A stretch of 44,550 bases of DNA, from NCBI GenBank assembly GCA_002457275.1, contig NTKD01000009.1:1-44550 (forward strand), written 5' to 3'. Shown in pieces: positions 33,230-41,477 of this stretch (the stretch's first letter is position 1; each line of letters opens with the position of its first letter). The DNA comes from OM182 bacterium MED-G24. Lineage in GTDB: Bacteria; Pseudomonadota; Gammaproteobacteria; Pseudomonadales; Azotimanducaceae. The position numbers and the translations under genes were made by a program. The notes under the pieces were generated by a model that was not told where the DNA came from, made no database searches, and was given only the letters and a program-made list of their open reading frames with translations.

Positions 33230-34427
33230 CTAGTCGGATTCAGTACCCTGCTGCGCCGCTTTTGCGACCGCAGCACGCCGTACCGTCTCCCGATCAAACA
33301 TTTCCGCGTATGTTCTTCCAGCGTATTGAGACCGAGGGATAGTCGACGCTCGTTAACGTTCGCCGGGTCCTCAATCGGAAATGGTACTGGCCACCCATCG
33401 TCATCCTCATCAAATTGTGTACCGTAGATCTGTGGTTGTTCATAGGCACCCGGTAATTCGGTCCGGATCTGATCGACGATCTGTTCTGCGATGTCTGTCT
33501 GTAATGTCAGGATGTTGGTGAGTTCGCCATCAAAGGCGGCGGACCAGAGTTGAACGCCGCTGCCACCATCGATCAACTGCGCCGTAACACGTACCTGGTT
33601 TCCGGATTTCTGTACGCTACCTTGTACAACATGTGATATCGATAACTCGTCTGCAACGTCGATGGCATTCAGGTTCTGGTCCCTAAACTGAAACGAGGAC
33701 ATACGAGCGATGACCGGGATGGTATTCTTTCGCACCAACGCATTGAGGATTTCTTCTGTAACGCCGTCTCCAAAATACTGGTGGCCGGCTTCGCTACTCA
33801 TACTGTCAAATGGCAGCACGGCGATGGCGGCTTTCGGTGGGGGATAGCCTCGCTTGTTGGCAGATTCAGTTAGAGTCCGACACCTGCCATGAGCACGACA
33901 CTCACGATGGCTGCCTAGATCATCCCCAGCCATCTTTTCCCCGAGAATCCCCTGGTCGTGCCCGATGCCGCGGGAACGCGCGCACCGGCATCGGTGATCT
34001 TGAGATGCTCTGATAACCCCCGCATCAGTTTCCCTAAATAAGCGTCATAGCCCATGTCTTCAACGAGTATGGCTTGTTTTTTTGAGAGTCGAAGCGACGG
34101 ACCGGGTGGTAACTCGGTGTCCTCCAGGTGTACGGCGACGACGGGAATGTCCCGATCAAGCGCATAACTGACTTCATCCTGGCAATGCCCGGAGGCAGTC
34201 GATCGGGGTGTCACGAATAGGATCATTACCGCGGCGCAGGTGATCGCGGAGACGAGTTCGTCGGACCATCGTCTACCGGCGCTGATGCTTTAGTCATACC
34301 AGACGTTCAGTCCACCGGCATTCAGTCGTTCGAGCTCCGGGTAGACGGCTGCAGCATCGTCGTGTGCATACGACACAAATACGTAGGGTTCGTCACCCAG
34401 GTAGGCTGGAAATGGCTTTTCCGCCAT
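33230..34427 (-). pseudogene. TIR domain - TM helix - TolB-like domain protein, pseudogene
   Basis: From ATG 34427 the frame reads a TIR domain start (EPYVFVSYAHDDAAAVYPEL, NAGGLNVWYD), TAA at 34290-34292, then SISAGRRWSDELVSAI, ILFVTPRSTASGHCQDE with the Cys-x-x-Glu region typical of TIR enzymes, and a membrane helix broken by TAG (33915-33917) and a TAA. After a one-base shift near 33855 it continues with a TolB-like N-terminal domain (AAIAVLPFDSMSSEAG, DGVTEEILNAL, ISHVVQGSVQKSGNQVRV). A further one-base shift near 33310 leads to a natural-looking end (TYAEMFDRETVRRAAVAKAA) and TAG at 33230. The open frame continuing to 33061 past that shift is noise. TIR-TM-TolB/TPR proteins are signalling or possible defence proteins. 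Confidence 0.85.
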
Positions 34428-34510
34428 GAGGTTACCTGATCAGTTCCAATGCGAATTAATCACATGCGTACCCGGCGGTCAGAGTGGTGCACGTTTCACG
34501 CGTTTTTGCG

Positions 34511-34978
34511 TCAGAAAACCGGTTCGACGGTGACAACGGTCTTGACTGAATTGGCGATGAAGCAAAGATCGTGCGCCTGGTGGTGGATGTGGTCAGTGTC
34601 ACCACGCGTGGGCAGTCGTTTACCGGAGAAGTGAGTACCGGGATACAATGTAACCTGCGTCATGGCGAGACGACCTTCATCATCTTCTGCCATGAGACGG
34701 GTGGCGTTGTCCGCGTATAGATCGAGCGTCCAGCGGTGTTTTGCGGCAAGCGACAGGAAGAACAACATATGACAGCTGGACAGTGTTGCCACAAACGCTT
34801 CCTCTGGATCGACGTTGTTCTCAACGGACATTGGCAGTGGGACAAAGGAGGGTGACGAAGAGGCGGCGACCACAGCGCCACCGTCGAATTGCCATTGGTG
34901 CCCCTGGCTGTATTGATTGTCGACGAAGACCTTGTTCGGGCCACGGAGCCAGGTGACTTGTGCGATGTGTTCAGACAT
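34511..34978 (-). CDS. OsmC family protein (peroxiredoxin-like)
   Basis: A 155-residue OsmC/Ohr-fold protein. The two redox Cys are in TLSSCHMLFFL and AHDLCFIANSVK, as in OsmC. The acidic segment NNVDPEEAFVATL before the first Cys is conserved. OsmC proteins remove organic peroxides in the cytoplasm. It follows the GMC and small-subunit genes on the same strand (gap 40 bases) and may belong to that transcript. Confidence 0.92.
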   Translation of the reverse strand: MSEHIAQVTWLRGPNKVFVDNQYSQGHQWQFDGGAVVAASSSPSFVPLPMSVENNVDPEEAFVATLSSCHMLFFLSLAAKHRWTLDLYADNATRLMAEDDEGRLAMTQVTLYPGTHFSGKRLPTRGDTDHIHHQAHDLCFIANSVKTVVTVEPVF

Positions 34979-35018
34979 CAGGGGTGCTTACTCGGTGTCG
35001 ATCAGAATCTGGTCTGGA

Positions 35019-35489
35019 TTAGTCGGCCTTTCGCCAGATCTCTCCCCGTTCCTTCACGGGGTCGAGCATGCTCCAGTCACCCTGGGGTAGCTCGTAGCCT
35101 TCTGGAAACGGAGGACGTGCTTCCAATCCCAGAGACTTCATGACCCGGGTGTCCTGGTAGTAAACGCTTACGGTGACGCTGACCAGCGCATGGATAAAAT
35201 GAGGGGCGTTGTCCTGGAAATGTTCAACGATCGCCATACGGTCGTCATGGTCAAGGGAGACGAAATCCGTGTCAAATTCAGACTGAGCGTATGCGTCGAA
35301 CGCATCCAGGCCTGTTTTGAAAGATTCCGCGTGCTCTCTCGCAGCGCTGATGATGTCACTCATGATCGTTTCATCGTCGGCTCCGGGAATGTCGTATTTG
35401 TCACTAGCAGGGATCAATATGGATGCAAGGCATGCCAGTATGGATGTTTGCTCCGATGAAATTGGATTGTCGGTGGTAATGGTATTCAC
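35019..35489 (-). CDS. Gluconate 2-dehydrogenase subunit 3-like protein
   Basis: A 156-residue protein with the layout of the small subunit of membrane-linked GMC dehydrogenases: LACLASILIPASDKYDIPGADDE at the start, a helical middle, HFIHALVSVTVSVYYQDTRVM and the end GLEARPPFPEGYELPQGDWSMLDP. No Tat or Sec signal is visible, whereas many relatives have one. It starts 30 bases after the GMC stop. It likely stabilises or anchors the GMC subunit and passes electrons on; a cytochrome subunit is not present in the window. Confidence 0.85.
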   Translation of the reverse strand: MNTITTDNPISSEQTSILACLASILIPASDKYDIPGADDETIMSDIISAAREHAESFKTGLDAFDAYAQSEFDTDFVSLDHDDRMAIVEHFQDNAPHFIHALVSVTVSVYYQDTRVMKSLGLEARPPFPEGYELPQGDWSMLDPVKERGEIWRKAD

Positions 35490-35519
35490 TGTTTTTCCCT
35501 GGTCGTCCTTTGATCGTCG

Positions 35520-37121
35520 TCAGTCGAAGAGGTTGGCGAGTCGCTGCTTCATCTGGTCGGCGATGTAGAGCGCGAGGGACTGGATGGTCTGTGTGGGATT
35601 GACGCCCGCTGATGTCACGAAAATGCTGCCGTCGATGATGAACAGGTTTTTCACGTCGTGGCTGCGGCCCCACTCGTTGACGACGGATCTGGATGGGTCC
35701 GATCCCATACGTGCCGTACCGAGAAGATGCCAACCGCCAAAGGGGATGGGTGACTGCACCAGGATTTCGCTGGCGCCACAGGTTTCCAGTAGCTCCGTTC
35801 CTCGCTCCACTGCAAAGTCCAGCATCCGTTGACTGTTCTCGGACAGCGTATAGTCGATCTTTGGCGCGGGTATACCGTTTGAGTCGGTCAGGTCCGGATC
35901 AAGGGTGACCCGGTTGTGTTCCTCGGGTAGGTCCTCACAGATGGCTGACATACCGAGTATGTGGTTATGCAACCTGCGATACGCATCGTGATGGCCTTCA
36001 CCCCAGGGGATGCGACCGGACATAACGCCGTTCAATGCGGTTCTGACAACCCGGTTACCGCGATGCATCTCAAGGGTAAATCCTCGCACAAACCCGCGGG
36101 AGGCATCCGTTTCATAGAACTCCTTGCTCCACAGTGACAGCGTTGGGCCACGGTAGCCATCGGTTTCCTCGGGGAGGACACCCTGGATGTTGGCATAGGG
36201 ATGAAACATCAGGTTCTTGCCAACGAGGCCACTAGAGTTCGCAAGACCGTCGGGAAACGAGGTGGACGTGGAGTTGAGTAGAATGCGCGGCGTACCAATA
36301 CCGTTGCATGCCATGACAACAACCTCCGCGGGCTGGAACTGCTCGTCACCATTCTCGTCGTAGTAGATGACACCCGATGCCATGCCGTCGTCATTGACGG
36401 TGATCTCGCGAACGCGGCAGCGTGTTTTCAGTTCCACGCCGGCACGGATCGCATGAGGCCAGTAGGTGACGTCCGTGCTGGCCTTGGCGCCTTGTGCACA
36501 TCCTGAACTGCATGCGCCTAGGTTGATACACCGGGCGCGTCCGTCGTAGTCAGTGGTTGCAATGGCGACATCCGACGGCCACCAGTGCCAGCCGAGTTTG
36601 TTGAACGCCCGGCCCATTATTTCACCGGAATAACCCATGGGTAAGGGCGGCATGACGGTCTGCTTTGCGGGGTACGCCGGGTCGCCGGAGAGACCCGAGA
36701 CGCCCATCATGCGGTCGTTAACGTTATAGAAGGGCTCAAGTTGCTCATAGTTGATGGGCCAGTCGTCACCCACGTCGTCGAGTGACTTGGCGCGAAAATC
36801 AGAAGGATGGAAGCGCGGAAAATGACCCGCGTACAGGATGGTACCGCCACCAACACCGTTGAAGTTGGCAACGCCGATGGCGGAATCCTTCTCGTTGATC
36901 GGGTAGTCGGTCTCCCGCTTGCGCTCGTTGGGACTGATGCTGAATTCTGAAGAGAATCGCGACTCCCAGTCCATGCCTGTGCTGGGGTACTCTGACGGGT
37001 TCATCCAGTCGCCCTGCTCCATACACAGGATGTGCATCCGGGTATCGGCAAGGCTCCACGCCATTGCGGCCCCGGATGCGCCCGCGCCGATGATCAGGAC
37101 GTCAACGGGTTCATTGGCCAT
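35520..37121 (-). CDS. GMC family oxidoreductase (FAD-dependent)
   Basis: A 533-residue FAD enzyme with the dinucleotide motif VDVLIIGAGASGAAMAWSLA and GMC regions GVGGGTILYAGHFPRF, CSSGCAQGAKAS, MACNGIGTPRILL, and the C-terminal GGWHLLGTARMG with the catalytic His, then SAGVNPTQTIQSLAL. The size and the following small-subunit gene point to a dehydrogenase of the gluconate/sorbitol or alcohol type rather than an oxidase. No signal peptide is seen. The 294 bases upstream, to 37415, hold no gene that I can support. Confidence 0.94.
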   Translation of the reverse strand: MANEPVDVLIIGAGASGAAMAWSLADTRMHILCMEQGDWMNPSEYPSTGMDWESRFSSEFSISPNERKRETDYPINEKDSAIGVANFNGVGGGTILYAGHFPRFHPSDFRAKSLDDVGDDWPINYEQLEPFYNVNDRMMGVSGLSGDPAYPAKQTVMPPLPMGYSGEIMGRAFNKLGWHWWPSDVAIATTDYDGRARCINLGACSSGCAQGAKASTDVTYWPHAIRAGVELKTRCRVREITVNDDGMASGVIYYDENGDEQFQPAEVVVMACNGIGTPRILLNSTSTSFPDGLANSSGLVGKNLMFHPYANIQGVLPEETDGYRGPTLSLWSKEFYETDASRGFVRGFTLEMHRGNRVVRTALNGVMSGRIPWGEGHHDAYRRLHNHILGMSAICEDLPEEHNRVTLDPDLTDSNGIPAPKIDYTLSENSQRMLDFAVERGTELLETCGASEILVQSPIPFGGWHLLGTARMGSDPSRSVVNEWGRSHDVKNLFIIDGSIFVTSAGVNPTQTIQSLALYIADQMKQRLANLFD

Positions 37122-37415
37122 GTCGTTTCCCCATCTGGACGAGAGGTCACCTTAACGTAATCACCGTGGCGGCTAAACTGCGCATGATGTTGGTCATCCT
37201 GTTTGCGGGCACGATGGGCCATTCTGAGAGCGCGAAGCGATCGTGAGGATCTCGTACTTGCAGCTTCTGCGGGATGAACAATGTGCTGCCATGAGCCGGA
37301 GATTCCCACGTCGCGTTGCTCCTCGGAATGAAATATGGTTCGCACGTCCTAGAGATGACATGGTCTGCCGTACGTGACGGGTTAAGATAATCTCAACCTG
37401 AAATGAGAACCACTG

Positions 37416-37979
37416 TTGCAAGGACAAACAACGAAAGTCCTGTTGATCCGGCACGCCGAGAGCGTGCCGGATCGTGAGTTATCTGAGCCGGAGTGGCCAC
37501 TCAGTCCTGAAGGAGAGCGTCAGGCGGAAGCACTGTCGAAAGCACGGGCATAGACAGTGAACGTGGACAGCCTGTTTGCGAGCCCTTATCCAATGGCGAT
37601 TGCGACTTTATCACCCACGGCGGAGCGGCTGGGTTTGACCATCGAGACGGTCCCGGATCTCAGGGAGCGAAAACTGTCAGAGGGATTACTGACCGACTGG
37701 CGAGCCTCGCTACAACGCAACTGGGAGGATTTTGATTTTGCATTACCCGGGGGCGAGTCCTCCCGAATCTGCCAGACCCGGGTTGTGAACGCACTCAACC
37801 AGCTTGTGCAGGAAAACGAAGGGCGGACAATCGCAGCTGCGTCACATGGCAATGCGATTGCGCTTTTCCTTCATCACCTTAGCCCGTCATTCGGATTTGA
37901 TGAGTGAGAGGCCATGCAAAATCCGCACGTTTTTGAGTTGGAATATGCCAGTCAGACCTGGTCGCACATCCGGGACTAA
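37416..37979 (+). pseudogene. Histidine phosphatase (phosphoglycerate-mutase-like) pseudogene
   Basis: One frame encodes a histidine phosphatase: KVLLIRHAES with the catalytic RHA, PLSPEGERQAEAL, LFASPYPMAIATLSPTAE, LRERKLSEG, LPGGESSRICQTRV and AAASHGNAIALFLHHL. It is broken by TAG (37551-37553) and TGA (37905-37907, expected Trp of FDEWEAM), and ends at TAA 37977-37979. No good start codon exists: an in-frame TGA precedes TTG 37416. All catalytic residues remain, so the decay is fairly recent. A perfect 12-bp inverted repeat lies on the RHA codons. It converges on the SDR at 37983. Confidence 0.88.
37445..37473 (+). repeat. Perfect 12-bp inverted repeat inside the phosphatase pseudogene
   Basis: GATCCGGCACGC (37445-37456) and GCGTGCCGGATC (37462-37473) pair exactly around CGAGA. 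This is the most stable hairpin I found in the window. No T-run follows. It overlaps the codons of the catalytic RHA motif. Confidence 0.7.
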
Positions 37980-37982
37980 TGC

Positions 37983-38726
37983 CTACCAGTTCTCAACCCA
38001 CGGACGCAGCACCACCTCATGGGTCCACGTCGACCGATGCTGCCGGTGAATCTGAAGATAAGCTTCCGCGATGAAGTCCGGATCCGCCATGTTGTCATTT
38101 TCGGTTTCCCCGGCACCCCAGTGTTTGCGCGAACCATCTTCCTGGGGCACGCCAATGGCGGCATCAATGGGCACATTGGCGACATGGATTCCTTCAGGCA
38201 TCAGCTCCCGAGCCATGCTCTGCGCGAGCCCCGCCTTGCCATGACACGCGGCGGCAAATGCACCACTTCTGGGATAACCTTTGATCGCGGCACTGGCGTT
38301 GGTGAAGATGATGGAGCCCCGACCGTTGTCACCGATGTCGTTCTCCATCAGGCAACGTGCCGCTTGTTGCCCGACAAGGAACGCACTGTAGGTTGAATTG
38401 GCGATGACGCTCTGTACGAGGGCAGGATCGACTTCCGTGATGCGTTTTCTGAAGATGTCGGCGGATCGGCCGTCAATGTTGTGCACGACGACAGTAGGAT
38501 TACCCAGGTCCTGCTTCACGGTGTCAAACAGACTGGCCACGCTGTCCGGATCTGCTGCATCACAGGCGATCAGTTGCACGCCGTGGTCATCGGCCAGTTT
38601 TTTCAGTGCCGTCTTGCCGATGTTTCGTGCAGCAACGGCTACCTTCATGCCTTCCTTGTTGAATAGTCGAGCACAGCTCGCGCTGACGCCCGGCCCTCCG
38701 CCTACGATCACTGCCACTTCGGTCAT
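37983..38726 (-). CDS. SDR-like protein lacking the catalytic Tyr
   Basis: A 247-residue SDR-fold protein: AVIVGGGPGVSASCARLF (nucleotide loop), VVVHNIDGRS in place of NNAG, and IIFTNASAAIKGY. The position of YxxxK reads AACHGK, so Lys is kept but Tyr is replaced. It may be a divergent enzyme or a non-catalytic relative. AGGAG precedes ATG 38726. Open throughout, so I list it as intact. Confidence 0.82.
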   Translation of the reverse strand: MTEVAVIVGGGPGVSASCARLFNKEGMKVAVAARNIGKTALKKLADDHGVQLIACDAADPDSVASLFDTVKQDLGNPTVVVHNIDGRSADIFRKRITEVDPALVQSVIANSTYSAFLVGQQAARCLMENDIGDNGRGSIIFTNASAAIKGYPRSGAFAAACHGKAGLAQSMARELMPEGIHVANVPIDAAIGVPQEDGSRKHWGAGETENDNMADPDFIAEAYLQIHRQHRSTWTHEVVLRPWVENW

Positions 38727-38825
38727 ATTGACTCCTTCTGATTTTTCAAACGCAATAACTGGATATGTTGATTGTCGAACGGGGAACCGACGACTCGCCT
38801 TCCATTCCTACTGCGCGGTAGAGAC

Positions 38826-39078
38826 ATCAACGGGCATGGGTCGCTTCGCTGCGGAACAGGATGGCATAGACCACAGGCACCACCACCAACGTCAGCAGCG
38901 TTGAAAAAGCAAACCCGAAGATGATCGAGATCGCCATCGGTTTGAACATGGCGGTACCGCCCCACCATAGGGGCAGCATTCCGAGTAGAGTCGTAGCCGT
39001 CGTCAGCCGAATGGGTCGGAGCCGTTTCAGGCAGGCGTCGATGATCGCATTGGTGCCGGTGGCCGCATAGCTGTCTCC
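38826..39078 (-). pseudogene. 3' remnant of an RND efflux transporter
   Basis: The minus frame reads NAIIDACLKRLRPIRLTTAT, TLLGMLPLWWGG, MFKPMAISIIFGFAFSTLL and TLVVVPVVYAILF, then a stop at 38826. This is the last part (about 85 residues) of an AcrB/MexB-type inner-membrane pump, including the last two helices. The preceding 900 or more residues are missing. Similarity ends at about 39078, next to a 14-bp direct repeat at 39083-39113. A deletion has removed the pump gene and any adaptor gene. Confidence 0.85.
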
Positions 39079-39082
39079 CTAT

Positions 39083-39113
39083 GTACATGCAACTGGACGG
39101 TACATGCAACTGG
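39083..39113. repeat. 14-bp direct repeat at the edge of the RND remnant
   Basis: GTACATGCAACTGG occurs at 39083-39096 and again at 39100-39113, offset 17 bases. It begins a few bases after RND similarity ends. It may mark the deletion end point. Confidence 0.6.
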
Positions 39114-39265
39114 GCGCATTGAGAAGCATTCCTGTCTCGGGGCTTCTTCCAACGTCGGCTCAGAATGATCCGGCCCAATGAAGTCATTGAGGAACGATTC
39201 TCACTGCCATAGGTCACTTGTACAGTCAGTTGGCCTTTTTCAACCCGGCAGGTCATCATTCCACT

Positions 39266-40390
39266 GTGATTCTCTACCGCTACTTTGCCAGTCAAGTCTT
39301 CCTCACCATGTTTGCTGTGGCGGGGGTAGTGCTTGCGGTCGCGACGGCATGGCGGTTCTCCGGATACCTCGATGAAGCCGCACAAGGGTTGCTGACGCAG
39401 GATATCCTGTTTCTGATCATTGCCTACCGATTGCCGGGGTTTCTTGAGCTGGTCATTCCGATCAGTTTTTTCCTGTCCATCATGCTTGTTTACGGTCGAC
39501 TCTGGGCGGATAGCGAAATGGTTGTGTTGCAGGCTTGTGGCTTCAGTGACCGTCGTCTGCTTATTACGACCCTGGTCCTTGCGTTTCTGGTGATGCTGTT
39601 GACCGCATTTGTCACCCTGTATCTGAAACCAATGGGGGATGCGAAGGTGGAGGACCTCTTCAATGAGCAACGCAGCATGACCGAGTTTGACACGCTGGTG
39701 CCGGGTCGATTCCAGACGTTGCGCACCGGAAAACGTGTGACTTATACGGAAGAGCTGACCGACGAAGGTGAACTAGATACAGTTTTCATATCGGAATTCC
39801 GCTCCACTGGATTCCAGAAACCTAAAGAAGTTGTGACGGTGATCGCTGAATCCGGACATTCAGCGAGGGACGAAAATGGTGATCGTTTCCTAGTCCTGAG
39901 AAACGGGAAACGGTTCAGCGGGACCCCGGGTCGTGGTGACTATCAGGTGGTTGAGTACGAGGAATATGGTCAACTGATAGAGCGTGAGAGGAATCTTGAA
40001 CCGCATTATCGGCGAGGCGCGATTCCGACGCTGACGCTGGCACAAAGTCCAAACCCGATTCTAATTGCTGAACTGCAATGGCGGCTGTCACTCGTGGTCA
40101 TTGTGCCCATTATCGCTCTCGTGGCGGTCCCGCTCAGCAAGGTCAATCCACGGCAGGGCCGCTACACTCGCCTCGCGCCTGGAATGTTGTTCTGCATCCT
40201 CTACATCGTCTCACTATCGGCAGCTCGATCAGCTGTCGAGAAGGAGCAACTGCCGATCGGCACCGGAATGCTCACCATCCATACGATCTTTTTTGTCGTG
40301 ATGGTCGGGTTTTTTCACCTGGATAAGCTTGGCCGTCCTTTTGGCGCGCTGATTTCGATGTTTCGACGGAAGTCATATGCGCCAGCTTGA
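39266..40390 (+). CDS. lptF: LPS export system permease LptF
   Basis: A 374-residue LptF/YjgP protein: three N-terminal helices (FLTMFAVAGVVLAVATAWRF, RLPGFLELVIPISFFLSIML), a periplasmic jelly-roll domain (about 115-270), and three C-terminal helices (LSLVVIVPIIALVAVPL, FCILYIVSLSAAR). With LptG and LptB it extracts lipopolysaccharide from the inner membrane. The GVVVL-type family start ILYRYFASQVF follows GTG 39266, which I prefer to TTG 39218. LptF overlaps lptG by 14 bases. The window's RND stub lies upstream on the other strand. Confidence 0.94.
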   Translation: MILYRYFASQVFLTMFAVAGVVLAVATAWRFSGYLDEAAQGLLTQDILFLIIAYRLPGFLELVIPISFFLSIMLVYGRLWADSEMVVLQACGFSDRRLLITTLVLAFLVMLLTAFVTLYLKPMGDAKVEDLFNEQRSMTEFDTLVPGRFQTLRTGKRVTYTEELTDEGELDTVFISEFRSTGFQKPKEVVTVIAESGHSARDENGDRFLVLRNGKRFSGTPGRGDYQVVEYEEYGQLIERERNLEPHYRRGAIPTLTLAQSPNPILIAELQWRLSLVVIVPIIALVAVPLSKVNPRQGRYTRLAPGMLFCILYIVSLSAARSAVEKEQLPIGTGMLTIHTIFFVVMVGFFHLDKLGRPFGALISMFRRKSYAPA

Positions 40391-41477
40391 CCGTTACATC
40401 GCTGTGACTGTCGGCAATACGATGCTCGCGGCAGTCCTTGGTCTTGTCGGTGTACTGACCATCTTTACCTTTATAGAGCAGATCGAAGATGTTCAGGGTG
40501 AATACACGATGTTTAAGGTGGTCATGTTCTGCCTGTATAGCGTGCCCCGAATCATCTATGAATTGATTCCCTTTGGCGCACTGGTGGGATGCCTGGCGGG
40601 ATTGGGCGCACTCGCGTCCAGTAGTGAGCTTCTGGTCATGCGTGCGGCGGGAATTTCCACCTGGCGAATCACCTGGAGTGCGATTATTCCCGTCCTCGTG
40701 CTGGCAGGGGTCGGTTTACTGGTTGGCGAGTTCGTGTTGCCGGACCTGGAACGCACGGCGCACCAAAACCGTATGGCAGCCATCGGCAATCAGAACAAGG
40801 ATGCGGAAATCCAGGGCCTCTGGTACAGGGAAGGCAATGTCTATATGCACTTTGACGACGTCGATGATGGTGGGCTCGTCAAAGGCATCAGCCAGTATGA
40901 GGTTGACGAGGATGGCAACCCGGTAATGACCATTTTTGCGCGAACCGGTACGTTCCGTGACGACGACTCGAATGATCCCTATTGGTTGCTTGAGCGTGTA
41001 TCCATCACCCGGATTGTCCCTCCTCTGACAGTGGACGACCTCCCCCGAACTGAGATTAAGAAGTTACCGAGTTATCGATGGGACAGTCAGATAGAACCGG
41101 ATCTCTTGAGCATGGAGATCCTGGTGCAACCAGAGCGCATGTCTATGGCTGAACTGAACGACAAGATTGACTACATGCGACGCCAGGGACTGAGTGCCAC
41201 TAAATTCGAGTTGGGCTTCTGGACAAAAATATTTCAGCCGATCGCGACTATTGGTCTGGTTGTCGTCGCGATCTCGTTCATCTTTGGACCGCTGCGTGAG
41301 TCAGGTATGGGTGTTCGAATCCTGATTGGGTTAGTCATCGGATTTGCGTTCAAATTCCTGCAGGACCTGCTGGCGCCCGCAAGCATGGTGTTTGGTTTTC
41401 ATCCTGTGATTGCGGTCCTGTTGCCGATCGTGATCTGTTTTATTGTTGGGTATGTATCGATGCGGCGAACCACTTAA
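40377..41477 (+). CDS. lptG: LPS export system permease LptG
   Basis: A 366-residue LptG/YjgQ protein starting MRQLDRYIAVTVGNTMLAA. Helices 1-3 (VLTIFTFIEQIEDV, YELIPFGALVGCLAGLG, IIPVLVLAGVGLLVGEFVLP), the periplasmic domain, and helices 4-6 at the end are in order. ASSSELLVMRAAGIS is the conserved cytoplasmic coupling segment. It is coupled to lptF and overlaps the convergent MATE gene by 4 bases. Its presence shows a Gram-negative, LPS-making cell. Confidence 0.96.
   Translation: MRQLDRYIAVTVGNTMLAAVLGLVGVLTIFTFIEQIEDVQGEYTMFKVVMFCLYSVPRIIYELIPFGALVGCLAGLGALASSSELLVMRAAGISTWRITWSAIIPVLVLAGVGLLVGEFVLPDLERTAHQNRMAAIGNQNKDAEIQGLWYREGNVYMHFDDVDDGGLVKGISQYEVDEDGNPVMTIFARTGTFRDDDSNDPYWLLERVSITRIVPPLTVDDLPRTEIKKLPSYRWDSQIEPDLLSMEILVQPERMSMAELNDKIDYMRRQGLSATKFELGFWTKIFQPIATIGLVVVAISFIFGPLRESGMGVRILIGLVIGFAFKFLQDLLAPASMVFGFHPVIAVLLPIVICFIVGYVSMRRTT

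Noticed and set aside
33061-33933. A 290-residue open frame as an intact TolB-like protein
   Set aside because: Its start lies in the broken TIR gene, it lacks a proper start codon context, and past about 33310 the natural sequence continues in another frame.
24035-38000. Recoded TAG or TGA (for example an altered genetic code) as an explanation of the in-frame stops
   Set aside because: TAA, TAG and TGA all occur as lesions and all serve as normal ends here; the same genes also carry frame breaks and deletions.
38723-39670. A 315-residue minus-strand open frame
   Set aside because: It is Arg/His/Gln-rich without family similarity, runs opposite lptF, and covers the RND remnant in the wrong frame.
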